Source: Bacteroidota bacterium
Lineage (GTDB): Bacteria > Bacteroidota > Bacteroidia > Flavobacteriales > Flavobacteriaceae
Reading direction: 5' to 3'
Length of the DNA stretch: 10,647 bases
NCBI GenBank assembly: GCA_009936675.1
Contig: JAACDY010000103.1
Span: 1 to 10,647 of the forward strand
Position numbers and translations under genes: made by a program. The notes below the pieces were generated by a model. It had not been told where the DNA came from. It made no database searches and saw only the letters and a list, made by a program, of their open reading frames with translations. This document shows positions 1 to 8,124 of the stretch, piece after piece (the stretch's first letter is position 1; each line of letters begins with the position of its first letter).

Positions 1-160
1 GGCCTTGGTTGAGCCCTTGAGCACCACATCCTACGATTACGATTTTTTTCCCTTTAAGCGCATCAACGCCTTGATCAAACTCCGACTGGTCCATAAAGCG
101 GCATTGCCCTAGTTGATCTAATTTTTGTGCTAATGAAAGTTGATTGAAATAATTGGCCAT
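1..160 (-). CDS. ilvC: Ketol-acid reductoisomerase, N-terminal part (cut by window edge)
   Basis: Ketol-acid reductoisomerase converts acetolactate or acetohydroxybutyrate to the dihydroxy acid with NADPH, the second step of valine and isoleucine synthesis in the cytoplasm. Only the first 53 codons are present, starting at the ATG whose complement is at 158-160. The protein begins MANYFNQLSL and continues through QLGQCRFMDQ to the Rossmann motif GCGAQG at residues 44-49. The MANYF start and the CRFMD stretch before the Rossmann motif fit the long (class II, E. coli-like) IlvC rather than the short class I form; this rests on family knowledge. The gene follows ilvN with a 19-bp gap and is the last visible gene of the ilv operon. 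The catalytic helical domain lies outside the window and cannot be checked. Confidence 0.93.
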   Translation of the reverse strand, partial: MANYFNQLSLAQKLDQLGQCRFMDQSEFDQGVDALKGKKIVIVGCGAQGLNQG

Positions 161-179
161 TGTAATGATGGATTTTTTG

Positions 180-707
180 TTAATTATCTGTTTTAAATTT
201 TTTGAGGATCTCGCTGATTCCCATTTTGGATTTTGTAACCGAAATTCGTCCCGATCGGACAAATTGAAGTAAACCAAAGGGTGCTAGATCTTGATACAAA
301 CGATCGGTTTCATTTCGGAATCCTGTTTTTTCTATGACAAAATACTCAGGAGAAACGGTAACGATGTTGGCATGACTTTCTTTAATGATGTTCTGAATGT
401 GTCGTTCTTCAAACAAAGCGCTGGATTTGACTTTGTAAAGTGCGCTCTCTTGAAAAATGGTTTCCTCATCGGTGTGGTAAAAAGCCCTGATCACATCGAC
501 CTGCTTTTCTATTTGCTTGATGAGCTTTTTGACTTTATCTTCCGAAACTTTGACGATGATGATGAATCTGAAAACATCTTTAATTTCAGACTGAGAAGTT
601 GTCAAGCTTTCAATATTGATATGACGCTTTAGAAAAATGGCAGAGATGCGATTTAACAAGCCCACGTTGTTTTCGGAATATATCGAAATGGTGAAAATTT
701 TATCCAT
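180..707 (-). CDS. ilvN: Acetolactate synthase small (regulatory) subunit
   Basis: This is the regulatory subunit of acetohydroxyacid synthase; it stimulates the large subunit and usually mediates feedback inhibition by valine. The 175-residue protein has an N-terminal ACT domain (about residues 4-75, beginning ISIYSENNVGLLNRI) and a C-terminal small-subunit domain (about 85-160). N13 and G16 align with the N11 and G14 positions of E. coli IlvH that bind valine, so valine sensitivity is plausible (inference). It starts 10 bp after the ilvB stop and is followed by ilvC, a standard operon order. No lesion is visible. The length is slightly above the roughly 160 residues of proteobacterial homologues. 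Confidence 0.93.
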   Translation of the reverse strand: MDKIFTISIYSENNVGLLNRISAIFLKRHINIESLTTSQSEIKDVFRFIIIVKVSEDKVKKLIKQIEKQVDVIRAFYHTDEETIFQESALYKVKSSALFEERHIQNIIKESHANIVTVSPEYFVIEKTGFRNETDRLYQDLAPFGLLQFVRSGRISVTKSKMGISEILKKFKTDN

Positions 708-717
708 TATTGATTGA

Positions 718-2451
718 TTATTTAAGACGTATATCAGAAACCGAGGCTCCAGTTGGAATCATAGGAAATACATTGTCTTCTTTTTCAACACATACCTCCA
801 AGAAATAGGGTTTATCGGAAGCGATCATTTCTGCTACCGCAGCATCGAGATTTTCTCTTTTGTCAACTTTTTTAGCGTCTAAGTAATAGCCTTTTGCTAT
901 GGCAACAAAATCGGGGTTTACCATTTCGGTTGAGGCATAACGTTTGTCAAAAAACAATTGCTGCCATTGTCTTACCATTCCCAAAAACTCATTGTTGAGA
1001 ACAACAATTTTTACAGCGGCTTGGGTTTGGAAAATGGTTCCCAATTCTTGTATGGTCATTTGATAACCCCCATCGCCGATTACGGCAACGACTTCTCTTT
1101 CGGGAGCACCCATTTTTGCCCCCAAGGCAGCGGGTAGGGCAAAGCCCATGGTTCCCAATCCACCTGAGGTGACATTACTTCTGGAGCGAACAAAGTTGGT
1201 ATAGCGGCAAGCCACCATTTGGTGTTGACCCACATCGGTCACCAAAACAGCATCTCCTTGGGTATGTTTATTGATAGAAACAATGACTTCTCCCATGGTT
1301 AAGCCCTCTTTTTCGGGACGTAAATCCTTGTCGATTACCTCTTCAACCTCCACTTTCATCAATTCGTCAAAACGCCCCAACCATTGGTCGTGGGATTTTT
1401 TTTGAACCATCGGAATCAAAGCTTGTAAACTTTCTTTACAGTCTCCCAAAACAGGAACATCGGCCATTACATTTTTATTGATTTCGGCAGGGTCAATTTC
1501 AAAGTGAATGATTTTAGCCTGCTTGGCATAAGTTTCCAAATTTCCGGTTACCCTATCGTCGAATCGCATCCCAACTGCAATGAGTAAATCGCATTCATTG
1601 GTCAGCAAATTGGGCCCGTAATTACCGTGCATTCCTACCATACCTACATTGAGTGGGTGGGCAGTGGGCAATGCAGATAGTCCCAGTATGGTCCAAGCGG
1701 CGGGAATCCCCGACTTTTCGACAAAGGTTTTAAATTCCTCCTCCGCACTTCCCAATATGACGCCTTGCCCCCAGACGATGAAAGGCTTTTTGGCTTGGTT
1801 GATCAACTCGGCAGCCTGTGTTACCGCATGGGTATCCAAAGCAGTAACAGGCTTATAACTTCGTACCCCTTTACATTTTTGATAGGTAAAATCGAAAGTA
1901 TCGAACTGTGCGTCTTTGGTAATATCGATCAAGACCGGTCCGGGTCTTCCAGATCGGGCAATATAAAAAGCCTTGGCAAAAATTTCAGGAATTTCTGAGG
2001 CTTTAGTAATCTGATAATTCCATTTGGTCACGGGTGTAGAAATCCCGATGATATCGGTTTCTAGAAAAGCGTCGGAACCCAAAAGGTGAGACCCCACTTG
2101 ACCAGTAATACAAACCATGGGTGTAGAGTCGATTTGTGCATCGGCAATCCCTGTTACCAAATTGGTTGCTCCGGGTCCAGAAGTTGCAATGGCTACCCCC
2201 ACCTTTCCAGAAGTTCTGGCATATCCTTGTGCGGCATGCGTCGCCCCTTGTTCGTGTCGGGTCAATACGTGATTTAATTCATCTTGAAACTTATACAATT
2301 CGTCATAGACTGGCATGATCGCTCCACCAGGATAGCCGTAGATCAGATCTACTCCCTCGGCCAAAAGACATCTTATAACTGCTTCTGCACCGGAAATTTT
2401 CATGCTTTCGCTTTCTACCTCTTGCAAGGCGATTTGTTCTTTTGTTTTCAT
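718..2451 (-). CDS. ilvB: Acetolactate synthase large (catalytic) subunit
   Basis: This is the thiamine diphosphate enzyme that condenses two pyruvates to acetolactate, or pyruvate and 2-oxobutyrate to acetohydroxybutyrate, the first committed step of branched-chain amino acid synthesis. The 577-residue protein shows the N-terminal PYR domain with GYPGGAIMPVYDEL and the catalytic glutamate E67 in RHEQGATHAA, a central FAD-binding domain, and the C-terminal PP domain with the Mg/ThDP motif GDGG at 459-462 ending in VLNNEFLGM. Length and motif order are normal. The first 16 or so residues precede the core fold, so M17 (MKISGAEAV) is an alternative start. The gene begins only 4 bp after the ilvD stop, which suggests translational coupling, and ilvN follows directly. 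Confidence 0.96.
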   Translation of the reverse strand: MKTKEQIALQEVESESMKISGAEAVIRCLLAEGVDLIYGYPGGAIMPVYDELYKFQDELNHVLTRHEQGATHAAQGYARTSGKVGVAIATSGPGATNLVTGIADAQIDSTPMVCITGQVGSHLLGSDAFLETDIIGISTPVTKWNYQITKASEIPEIFAKAFYIARSGRPGPVLIDITKDAQFDTFDFTYQKCKGVRSYKPVTALDTHAVTQAAELINQAKKPFIVWGQGVILGSAEEEFKTFVEKSGIPAAWTILGLSALPTAHPLNVGMVGMHGNYGPNLLTNECDLLIAVGMRFDDRVTGNLETYAKQAKIIHFEIDPAEINKNVMADVPVLGDCKESLQALIPMVQKKSHDQWLGRFDELMKVEVEEVIDKDLRPEKEGLTMGEVIVSINKHTQGDAVLVTDVGQHQMVACRYTNFVRSRSNVTSGGLGTMGFALPAALGAKMGAPEREVVAVIGDGGYQMTIQELGTIFQTQAAVKIVVLNNEFLGMVRQWQQLFFDKRYASTEMVNPDFVAIAKGYYLDAKKVDKRENLDAAVAEMIASDKPYFLEVCVEKEDNVFPMIPTGASVSDIRLK

Positions 2452-2455
2452 CTCA

Positions 2456-4129
2456 TTAATTATCTGTTACACAACCCTCAGAGGCTGTCGAAACGCTTTT
2501 TATGTATTTGTACAATACGCCCTTAGAAAACTTATAGGGAGGTTGTACCCAGTTGTTTTTTCTTTTTTCGATTTCTTGATCGGACAGATCTACACTCAGG
2601 GTATTGGTTTCGGCATCAATGGTGATGATGTCGCCGTCTTGTAACAAAGCAATGACACCGCCTTCTTGGGCCTCAGGCACAATGTGACCTACCACAAAAC
2701 CGTGGGTTCCACCAGAGAATCTACCATCGGTGATCAAGGCCACTTCTTTTCCCAATCCGGCTCCCATGATGGCAGCAGTTGGTTTCAACATTTCGGGCAT
2801 TCCCGGACCTCCTTTTGGGCCTTCGTATCGAATGACCACCACATCTCCTTTTTTGACTTTTCCGGCTCCTATTCCTGCATTGGCATCATACTCTCCTTCG
2901 AAAACTCGAGCAGGACCTACAAACTTAAGTCCCTCTTTACCAGTAATTTTGGCTACAGAACCTTCAGAGGCCAAGTTGCCTTTTAAGATTCTTATGTGGC
3001 CAGTGGGTTTGATGGGATTGTTCAAAGGTCGGATCAAGTCTTGTTCTTCTTTGAGTGGGTCTAAGCTTGCTAAATTTTCTGCCAAGGTTTTGCCAGTGAT
3101 GGTCATACAGTCTCCGTGGAGCATATCGTTTTCCAACATGAATTTTAACACCGCAGGTATTCCTCCAATGGCATGAAGATCTTTCATCAGATATTTTCCA
3201 CTGGGTTTAAGATCGGCAAGAAAAGGGGTTGTATCACTTATTTTTTGAAAATCATCAATGGTCAAATCTATATTGGCGGCATGAGCAATGGCCAAAAAGT
3301 GTAAAACGGCATTGGTAGATCCTCCCAAAACGGCGATCAATCGCAAGGCGTTTTGAAGGGATTTTTTGGTCACGATATCCAAGGGTTTCAAATCCTTTTC
3401 AATGAGATGTTTCATGGCTACACCAACGGCTTTACAATCTTCTGTTTTTTCTTTACTAACGGCAGGATTGGAAGAACTGTAGGGCAATGACATCCCCAAA
3501 GCCTCTATAGCAGAAGCCATGGTGTTTGCGGTGTACATCCCTCCGCAAGCTCCGGCACCAGGACAGGCATTACGGATCACCTTTTGGTATTCGTTTTCGT
3601 CAATTTTACCCGCTACTTTTTCTCCCCAAGCTTCAAAAGCGGAAACCACATCCAATTCCTTGTCTCTGACACATCCCGAGGCTATGGTTCCTCCATAGAC
3701 CAGTATGCCAGGGCGGTTGAGTCGCAACATGGCCATCAAAGCTCCAGGCATGTTTTTGTCACATCCTACCACAGTAACTACGCCATCATAGGACATGGCT
3801 TGAACGACGGTTTCAACCGAATCAGCGATCACATCCCTTGAAGGTAGTGAAAAACGCATGCCGGGGGTTCCCATTGAGATTCCGTCGCTCACTCCGATGG
3901 TATTGAAAATCAATCCCAACATTTGATGAGGTGCAATGCCTTCTTTGACATGAACCGACAAATCATTTAGGTGCATGTTACAAGGATTACCCTCATAACC
4001 CGTACTGGCAACACCAATTAATGGTTTTTCAAAATCCTCGTCGGTCATGCCAATGGCATGAAGCATGGCTTGCGCCGCAGGTTGGGTGGGATCCTGTGTT
4101 ACACGTTGACTGTATTTATTGAGTGCCAT
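2456..4129 (-). CDS. ilvD: Dihydroxyacid dehydratase
   Basis: This Fe-S enzyme dehydrates 2,3-dihydroxy-isovalerate or -3-methylvalerate to the 2-oxo acid, the third step of valine and isoleucine synthesis. The 557-residue protein belongs to the IlvD/Edd family. The three cluster cysteines are present: C50 in GNPCNMH, C123 in VGCDKNMPG and C195 in GAGACGGMYTANT. The C-terminal part has TDGRFSGGTHGFVVGH, which holds the catalytic serine. Whether the cluster is [2Fe-2S] or [4Fe-4S] cannot be settled by reading. It is the first gene of the ilv operon, with about 180 bp of non-coding DNA upstream. The start MALNKYSQRVTQ is typical for the family. Confidence 0.96.
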   Translation of the reverse strand: MALNKYSQRVTQDPTQPAAQAMLHAIGMTDEDFEKPLIGVASTGYEGNPCNMHLNDLSVHVKEGIAPHQMLGLIFNTIGVSDGISMGTPGMRFSLPSRDVIADSVETVVQAMSYDGVVTVVGCDKNMPGALMAMLRLNRPGILVYGGTIASGCVRDKELDVVSAFEAWGEKVAGKIDENEYQKVIRNACPGAGACGGMYTANTMASAIEALGMSLPYSSSNPAVSKEKTEDCKAVGVAMKHLIEKDLKPLDIVTKKSLQNALRLIAVLGGSTNAVLHFLAIAHAANIDLTIDDFQKISDTTPFLADLKPSGKYLMKDLHAIGGIPAVLKFMLENDMLHGDCMTITGKTLAENLASLDPLKEEQDLIRPLNNPIKPTGHIRILKGNLASEGSVAKITGKEGLKFVGPARVFEGEYDANAGIGAGKVKKGDVVVIRYEGPKGGPGMPEMLKPTAAIMGAGLGKEVALITDGRFSGGTHGFVVGHIVPEAQEGGVIALLQDGDIITIDAETNTLSVDLSDQEIEKRKNNWVQPPYKFSKGVLYKYIKSVSTASEGCVTDN

Positions 4130-4140
4130 AATACGAATTT

Positions 4141-4243
4141 GATGCTAATTTAGTGGCTAACAACCTTTAGCCGTGATTTCTCAATTATTTTTCACTATGC
4201 CCAAATTAATTTAAATCAATGTAATTGTATGATTATAAGTCAT
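4141..4243 (-). promoter_or_regulatory. ilvD leader: hairpin and possible short leader reading frame
   Basis: Upstream of ilvD the minus strand holds an inverted repeat GGCTAA-AGGTTG-TTAGCC (plus positions 4155-4172) ending 25 bases before the ilvD ATG. Further copies are TTAGC at 4144-4148 and GCTAA at 4244-4248, so GCTAA and TTAGC elements could pair in more than one way. The GCTAA at 4244-4248 directly precedes an 11-codon frame (4243 down to 4211) encoding MTYNHTITLI. Both are seen in the sequence. A role in attenuation or as an operator is inference. No U-run follows the hairpin, so it is not a classical intrinsic terminator. Confidence 0.25.
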
Positions 4244-4303
4244 TTAGCTGGTGTTTAATAATACATTCAAACCAACAAAAAATTAAAAGAAATCAATTTG
4301 AGT

Positions 4304-4311
4304 TATATTTA
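4304..4311 (+). promoter_or_regulatory. Possible -7 promoter element for the aldehyde dehydrogenase gene
   Basis: TATATTTA matches the Bacteroidota -7 consensus TAnnTTTG except for the last base. It lies 30 bases before the preferred ATG at 4341, a suitable distance. No convincing -33 TTTG is seen at 19-21 bases upstream, so the call is weak. Confidence 0.25.
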
Positions 4312-4340
4312 TGAAATTCAAGCCCCAAAAATACCAAACA

Positions 4341-5732
4341 ATGAAAAATAAATCCGAAAAAGTAATTGATAATTTGCATCAAAAGCAAAAAGTGTTTTTC
4401 GACACTCAGGCTACCCTTCCCACAGCTTTTAGAATCAAAAAGCTAAAGGCACTAAAAAAAGAGATTGTTAAGCGGGGAAAGGACATCTATGAGGCGCTAC
4501 ACAAGGACTTGAGGAAATCGGGCTTTGAGTCAATGACTTCCGAAACGGTATTGGTGGAAAAGGAGATCAGCAAAATGATCAAAATGCTCCCCCTTTGGAA
4601 CCGACCCCATCGGGTCAAAAGCAGTTTGATCAATTTCCCTTCCAAAGATTATATACTGCCGGAGCCTTATGGAAATATATTGATCATCAGTCCATGGAAC
4701 TATCCTTTTCAATTGGCAGTAACTCCATTGGTGGGCGCGATTGCAGCGGGAAATACAGTAGTACTAAAACCATCAGAATTTGCACCATTTACTGGAAGAA
4801 TCATCAAAGAAATCATTGAAAATGTTTTTGATCCCAGTCATGTTGTTGTGTTAGAGGGAGATGCTTCCACAGCTACTGCTTTACTCCAAAAAAAATGGGA
4901 TTACATCATGTTTACCGGAAGCACCTCCATCGGAAAGATTGTGGCCAAGGCTGCCGCCGAACACCTTACTCCTTCGACTTTGGAGTTGGGAGGGAAAAGT
5001 CCGTGTATCGTTGACGAAACAGCGCCTATTGGTATTACAGCCAAAAGGATTGTCTGGGGTAACTTTCTCAACTGAGGTCAGACTTGTATCGCTCCAGACT
5101 ATCTGCTGGTTGACGAAAAAATAAAAGATCGATTGACCCAAGAGTTGATCGTACAAATCAAAAAAGCTTTTGGAGAAAATCAACAAGATTCTGCCGACTA
5201 TGGCCGTATCGCTCACCAAAAGCATTTCAATAAATTAAAAGATTCGCTGAGCAATCAAAACATTATTTTCGGTGGACAAACGGATGAAAAGGAATTTTTC
5301 TTTGGCCCTACCTTGGTCGATAATCCTCCCTTGGACAGTGAATTGATGCAAGAAGAGATATTCGGTCCGATTTTGCCCATCATCTCCTACAAAACAGAGG
5401 ATGAAATTCACAAAATCTTATCCGTCAGGGAGCGTCCGTTGGCTTTCTATGTATTTTCCAAAAGGAAAAAATTCATCAATCAACTCTTCCAACGCTATTC
5501 CTTTGGAGGTGGGGTCGCCAATGATTCGATCATCCAATTTGCCAATGACAACCTGCCCTTTGGAGGTGTGGGTCACAGTGGTATGGGTGCCTATCACGGG
5601 AAGTACAGTTTTAAAAATTTCTCTCACGAAAAACCGGTCATCAAACGCGGGTTTTGGTTTGACATCCCCGGACGCTATGCACCTTATCCAAAGTCCTTAT
5701 CTTTGTTGAAATTTTTATTAAAAAATATTTAA
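4341..5732 (+). pseudogene. Aldehyde dehydrogenase (class 3-like), interrupted by in-frame TGA
   Basis: This belongs to the NAD(P)-dependent aldehyde dehydrogenase family that oxidises aldehydes to carboxylic acids; sequence and length (463 residues from 4341) resemble class 3/fatty-aldehyde-type enzymes. The N-terminal part has SPWNYPFQLA, the cofactor loop FTGSTSIGK and the general base E215 in ELGGK. An in-frame TGA at 5073-5075 (codon 245) falls just before GQTC, whose C249 is the catalytic nucleophile. The same frame continues through EEIFGPILPI and NLPFGGVGHSG to the TAA at 5730-5732, so this is one substitution, not a frameshift. The truncated product would lack the catalytic cysteine. 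An upstream ATG at 4311 is in frame, but MKNKSEKVID from 4341 fits homologues better and leaves room for a promoter. The next gene overlaps the stop by one base. It could be a real mutation or a sequence error; selenocysteine is considered under findings. Confidence 0.85.
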
Positions 5733-6457
5733 TGTCTGAAAAGAAAGTAAGTGAAGCCATTGACTATAGACGCTCGGTCAGGGTCTTTGACAAAGAAAAA
5801 GAAATTGAGGTTGCCCTTGTCAGAAAATGCATAGAGCAGGGTACACTTGCTCCCAACAGCAGCAACCTTCAGCTTTGGGAATTTTATCACATTACTGATG
5901 CTGAAGTAATCAAAAGAATCTCAACAGCTTGTTTTAATCAGCCCGCAGCCAAAACAGCCAAGCAGTTTGTCATTCCTGTGGTGAGGAAAGACCTTTGGAA
6001 AAAAAGGATTGCCTCCAATGTGGTTTTTATAAAATCGGAACAAGAAAAATCAAAAAACAAAGACGAAAAAAAAGCCAAAGGTGCCATTTCCTATTATCAA
6101 AAGATCCTCCCCAAAATCTATGGGGTTGGAAATTTAAGGGGTTGGATCAATCACATCTCTACTTTCCTTAAAGGCGTTAACAAGGTGGTTTACCGACAGG
6201 TAAAAAAATCTGACATGCGAGTGGTCGCCCATAAAAGCACGGCTCTTGCCGCTCAAAATTTTTTGGTAAGTATGTCAGCATATGGCTACGATACCTGTAC
6301 CATGGAGGGCTTTGATTCCCGCCGGGTCAAAAAAATATTAGGCCTGCCCAAAGCAGCAGAGATCAGTATGATCATCGGTTGTGGTGTCCGAACACCAAAA
6401 GGGATTTACGGTCCAAGGTTTAGGGTTCCTTTTGACGAAGTTTATTTTCAAAAGTAA
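5732..6457 (+). CDS. Nitroreductase-family protein
   Basis: This is a 241-residue protein of the FMN-dependent nitroreductase superfamily; such enzymes reduce nitro groups, quinones or other acceptors with NAD(P)H, and the substrate here is unknown. The N-terminus has the typical FMN phosphate-contact region AIDYRRSVRVFD (10-20) and APNSSNLQLWEF (40-51). The C-terminal half has AAQNFLVSMSAYGYDTCTMEGFD and a final IIGCGVRTPKG. Between them, about residues 85-165 form a lysine-rich stretch longer than in minimal family members. Its ATG overlaps the aldehyde dehydrogenase stop in TAATG (5730-5734), implying translational coupling. If the upstream TGA is real, ribosomes would leave about 660 bp earlier, which could lower its expression. 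The frame is intact. Confidence 0.85.
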   Translation: MSEKKVSEAIDYRRSVRVFDKEKEIEVALVRKCIEQGTLAPNSSNLQLWEFYHITDAEVIKRISTACFNQPAAKTAKQFVIPVVRKDLWKKRIASNVVFIKSEQEKSKNKDEKKAKGAISYYQKILPKIYGVGNLRGWINHISTFLKGVNKVVYRQVKKSDMRVVAHKSTALAAQNFLVSMSAYGYDTCTMEGFDSRRVKKILGLPKAAEISMIIGCGVRTPKGIYGPRFRVPFDEVYFQK

Positions 6458-6466
6458 ATAAACTTC
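6437..6466. terminator. Bidirectional terminator-like hairpin between convergent genes
   Basis: A perfect 11-bp inverted repeat, GAAGTTTATTT (6437-6447) and AAATAAACTTC (6456-6466), is separated by an 8-base loop, TCAAAAGT. It overlaps the nitroreductase stop codon (6455-6457) and ends 3 bases before the comM stop. Its symmetry and place between two convergent genes suit a terminator for both. The stem is AT-rich (3 G/C pairs of 11) and no long U-run follows outside it, so activity is inferred. Confidence 0.6.
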
Positions 6467-6468
6467 TG

Positions 6469-8001
6469 CTAACTCAACCAACCTTCCCGATCCAAACTTC
6501 TGTACTGATTCGCTTCGGCAATATGGTCTGAATTGACATTTTCTTTCCCCTCCAAATCGGCCAAAGTTCGAGACACTTTTAGGATGCGATCATAGGCACG
6601 GGCAGACAAGGACAAACGTTCCATTGCAGATTTAAGTAGTGATGAAGATTCCTGATCTAGGGAACAATATTTTCTGATCTGCCGGCTACTCATTTGGGCA
6701 TTTTAATGGGTGTTTTTGCTGTTTTTAAAACGTTGGGTTTGGAGCTTTCGCGCTTCATTCACTCGGTTTCGAATGGCTGCTGAGGATTCCGCAGGGCGGG
6801 TCTCAGACAATTTTTCGAAGGGGACGGGTTCCACTTCCACATGCAGGTCAATACGATCCAGCAGCGGTCCGGAAATTTTACCCAGATAGCGTTGCATTTC
6901 AAAGGGGGTAACCGATCCACTTTTGCCATCATTAAAATAGCCGGAGGGACTGGGGTTCATACTGGCCACCAACATAAAAGAAGCGGGATAGGTAACGGTA
7001 AACTTGGCTCGAGAAATGGTCACTTCACGATCTTCCAAAGGTTGTCGCATTACTTCCAAAACAGAACGCTTGAACTCGGGCAATTCATCCAAAAAAAGCA
7101 GCCCATTGTGGGCCATGGAAATCTCCCCTGGCTGGGGGTATTGTCCCCCTCCTACCAGTGCTACATCGGAAATGGTATGGTGAGGCGATCGAAAGGGGCG
7201 TACACTGATCAAGCCTTGATTTTTGATCTTCCCTACCACGGAATGAATTTTGGTGGTTTCCAATGCCTCTTCCAATGTCATGGGAGGCAGTATGGAGGGC
7301 AAGCGTTTGGCCAGCATGGTTTTTCCTGCTCCGGGCGGCCCAATAAGGATGATATTGTGTCCTCCTGCCGCGGCAATTTCCATACAGCGTTTGATGGTTT
7401 CTTGTCCCTTGACGTCTGAGAAATCGTGTTCTGGATATTTTAATTGTTGGGCAAAAGCCTCACGGGTATCAATCACCAGCGGTTGAAAAACTTCCCTGCC
7501 TTCAAAAAAAGCGATAACCTCCGTAATGTTTTCCATGCCGTAAACGTCCAAACCTTTTACGATTCCCGCTTCCCTTTCGTTTTCCTTGGGTAGTAAAATC
7601 CCCTTAAAACCATCTTTAAGCGCCTGAATGGCAATGGGTAAAGCTCCTTTGATGGGTCGAATTTTTCCATTTAAGGCCAACTCACCCATCAAAACATAAT
7701 CTCCTATATTCGGAGCATTGATTTGACCAGAGGCTGCCAAAATCCCAAGAGTAAGGGGCAGGTCATAGGCCGAACCTTCCATACGCAAATCGGCAGGAGC
7801 CATGTTGAGGGTGATTTTTTTCCCTGGGTGTTTGTAGCCAATGTTTTTGAGTGCAGCGGCAATTCGAAAGTTACTCTCCCTAACTGCATTGTCGGGCAAT
7901 CCCACCAAATGGTAACCAATGCCCTTGTCAATATTGACTTCGATAGTGATGCGTTGCGCATCCACGCCAAAAACAGCGCTTCCATATACGGAGACCAGCA
8001 T
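6469..8001 (-). pseudogene. comM: ComM/YifB-type Mg-chelatase-like AAA+ ATPase, interrupted by in-frame TAA
   Basis: ComM/YifB is an AAA+ protein; in transformable bacteria ComM is a helicase that promotes branch migration during integration of incoming DNA. The reading frame has 511 codons including the stop, the usual family length. An N-terminal Lon-protease-like fold (about 1-170) is followed by the AAA+ core with Walker A GPPGAGKT (221-228), Walker B LLFLDE (301-306), and SGPLLDRID. An in-frame TAA at 6703-6705 (codon 433) replaces the residue between TH and NAQMSS, where homologues as I recall them have tyrosine (HYNAQM). The frame then continues for 77 residues of the C-terminal Mg-chelatase domain (SLSARAYDRILKVSRT, which carries the sensor-2 arginine). 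A protein ending at 432 would lack that lid and is probably inactive. The usual CxC motif after MNP is SPS here, as is common in flavobacteria. It is divergent from ppk2 and convergent with the nitroreductase gene. Confidence 0.88.
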
Positions 8002-8124
8002 AAGTAGGTATTTGATTACAAGATAATAAATCCTTTTATGGAGAAAAAATCCCCAGCTTATCTATTATTGCTATATTTAATTAACCAAATTAGACACTCG
8101 AATATTTGCTAAATAACCTACTTA
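8001..8124. repeat. Imperfect inverted repeat bounding the comM/ppk2 divergent intergenic region
   Basis: TAAGTAGGTATTT at 8001-8013 and AAATAACCTACTTA at 8111-8124 are reverse complements except for one extra A. Each arm touches the start codon of its gene: comM reads AAATACCTACTTATG and ppk2 reads AAATAACCTACTTAATG. The arms are thus equivalent 5' leader or translation-initiation sequences in opposite orientation. This is seen directly; an operator function is a guess. The 97 bases between the arms are AT-rich and hold no reading frame I can support. Confidence 0.5.
8101..8108 (+). promoter_or_regulatory. Possible -7 promoter element for ppk2
   Basis: AATATTTG matches the Bacteroidota TAnnTTTG element at all but the first base and lies 16 bases before the ppk2 ATG at 8125. 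A TTTA about 22 bases upstream is only a weak -33 candidate. This is a low-confidence call by eye. Confidence 0.25.

Noticed and set aside
2730..3176. A 148-residue plus-strand frame opposite ilvD
   Set aside because: It is antisense to a highly conserved part of IlvD and looks low-complexity; it is a shadow frame.
4130..4310. A T-box riboswitch for the ilv operon
   Set aside because: No T-box consensus or specifier stem-loop is visible, and T-boxes are not typical of Bacteroidota.
5133..5732. A separate 199-residue gene starting at ATG 5133
   Set aside because: The same frame runs uninterrupted from the upstream TGA with aldehyde dehydrogenase sequence (GQTCIAPDY and onward), so this ATG is internal to the broken gene.
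6469..6693. A separate small gene starting MSSRQIRKYC on the minus strand
   Set aside because: It is in frame with comM across a single TAA and matches the C-terminal Mg-chelatase domain, so it is the tail of the same gene.
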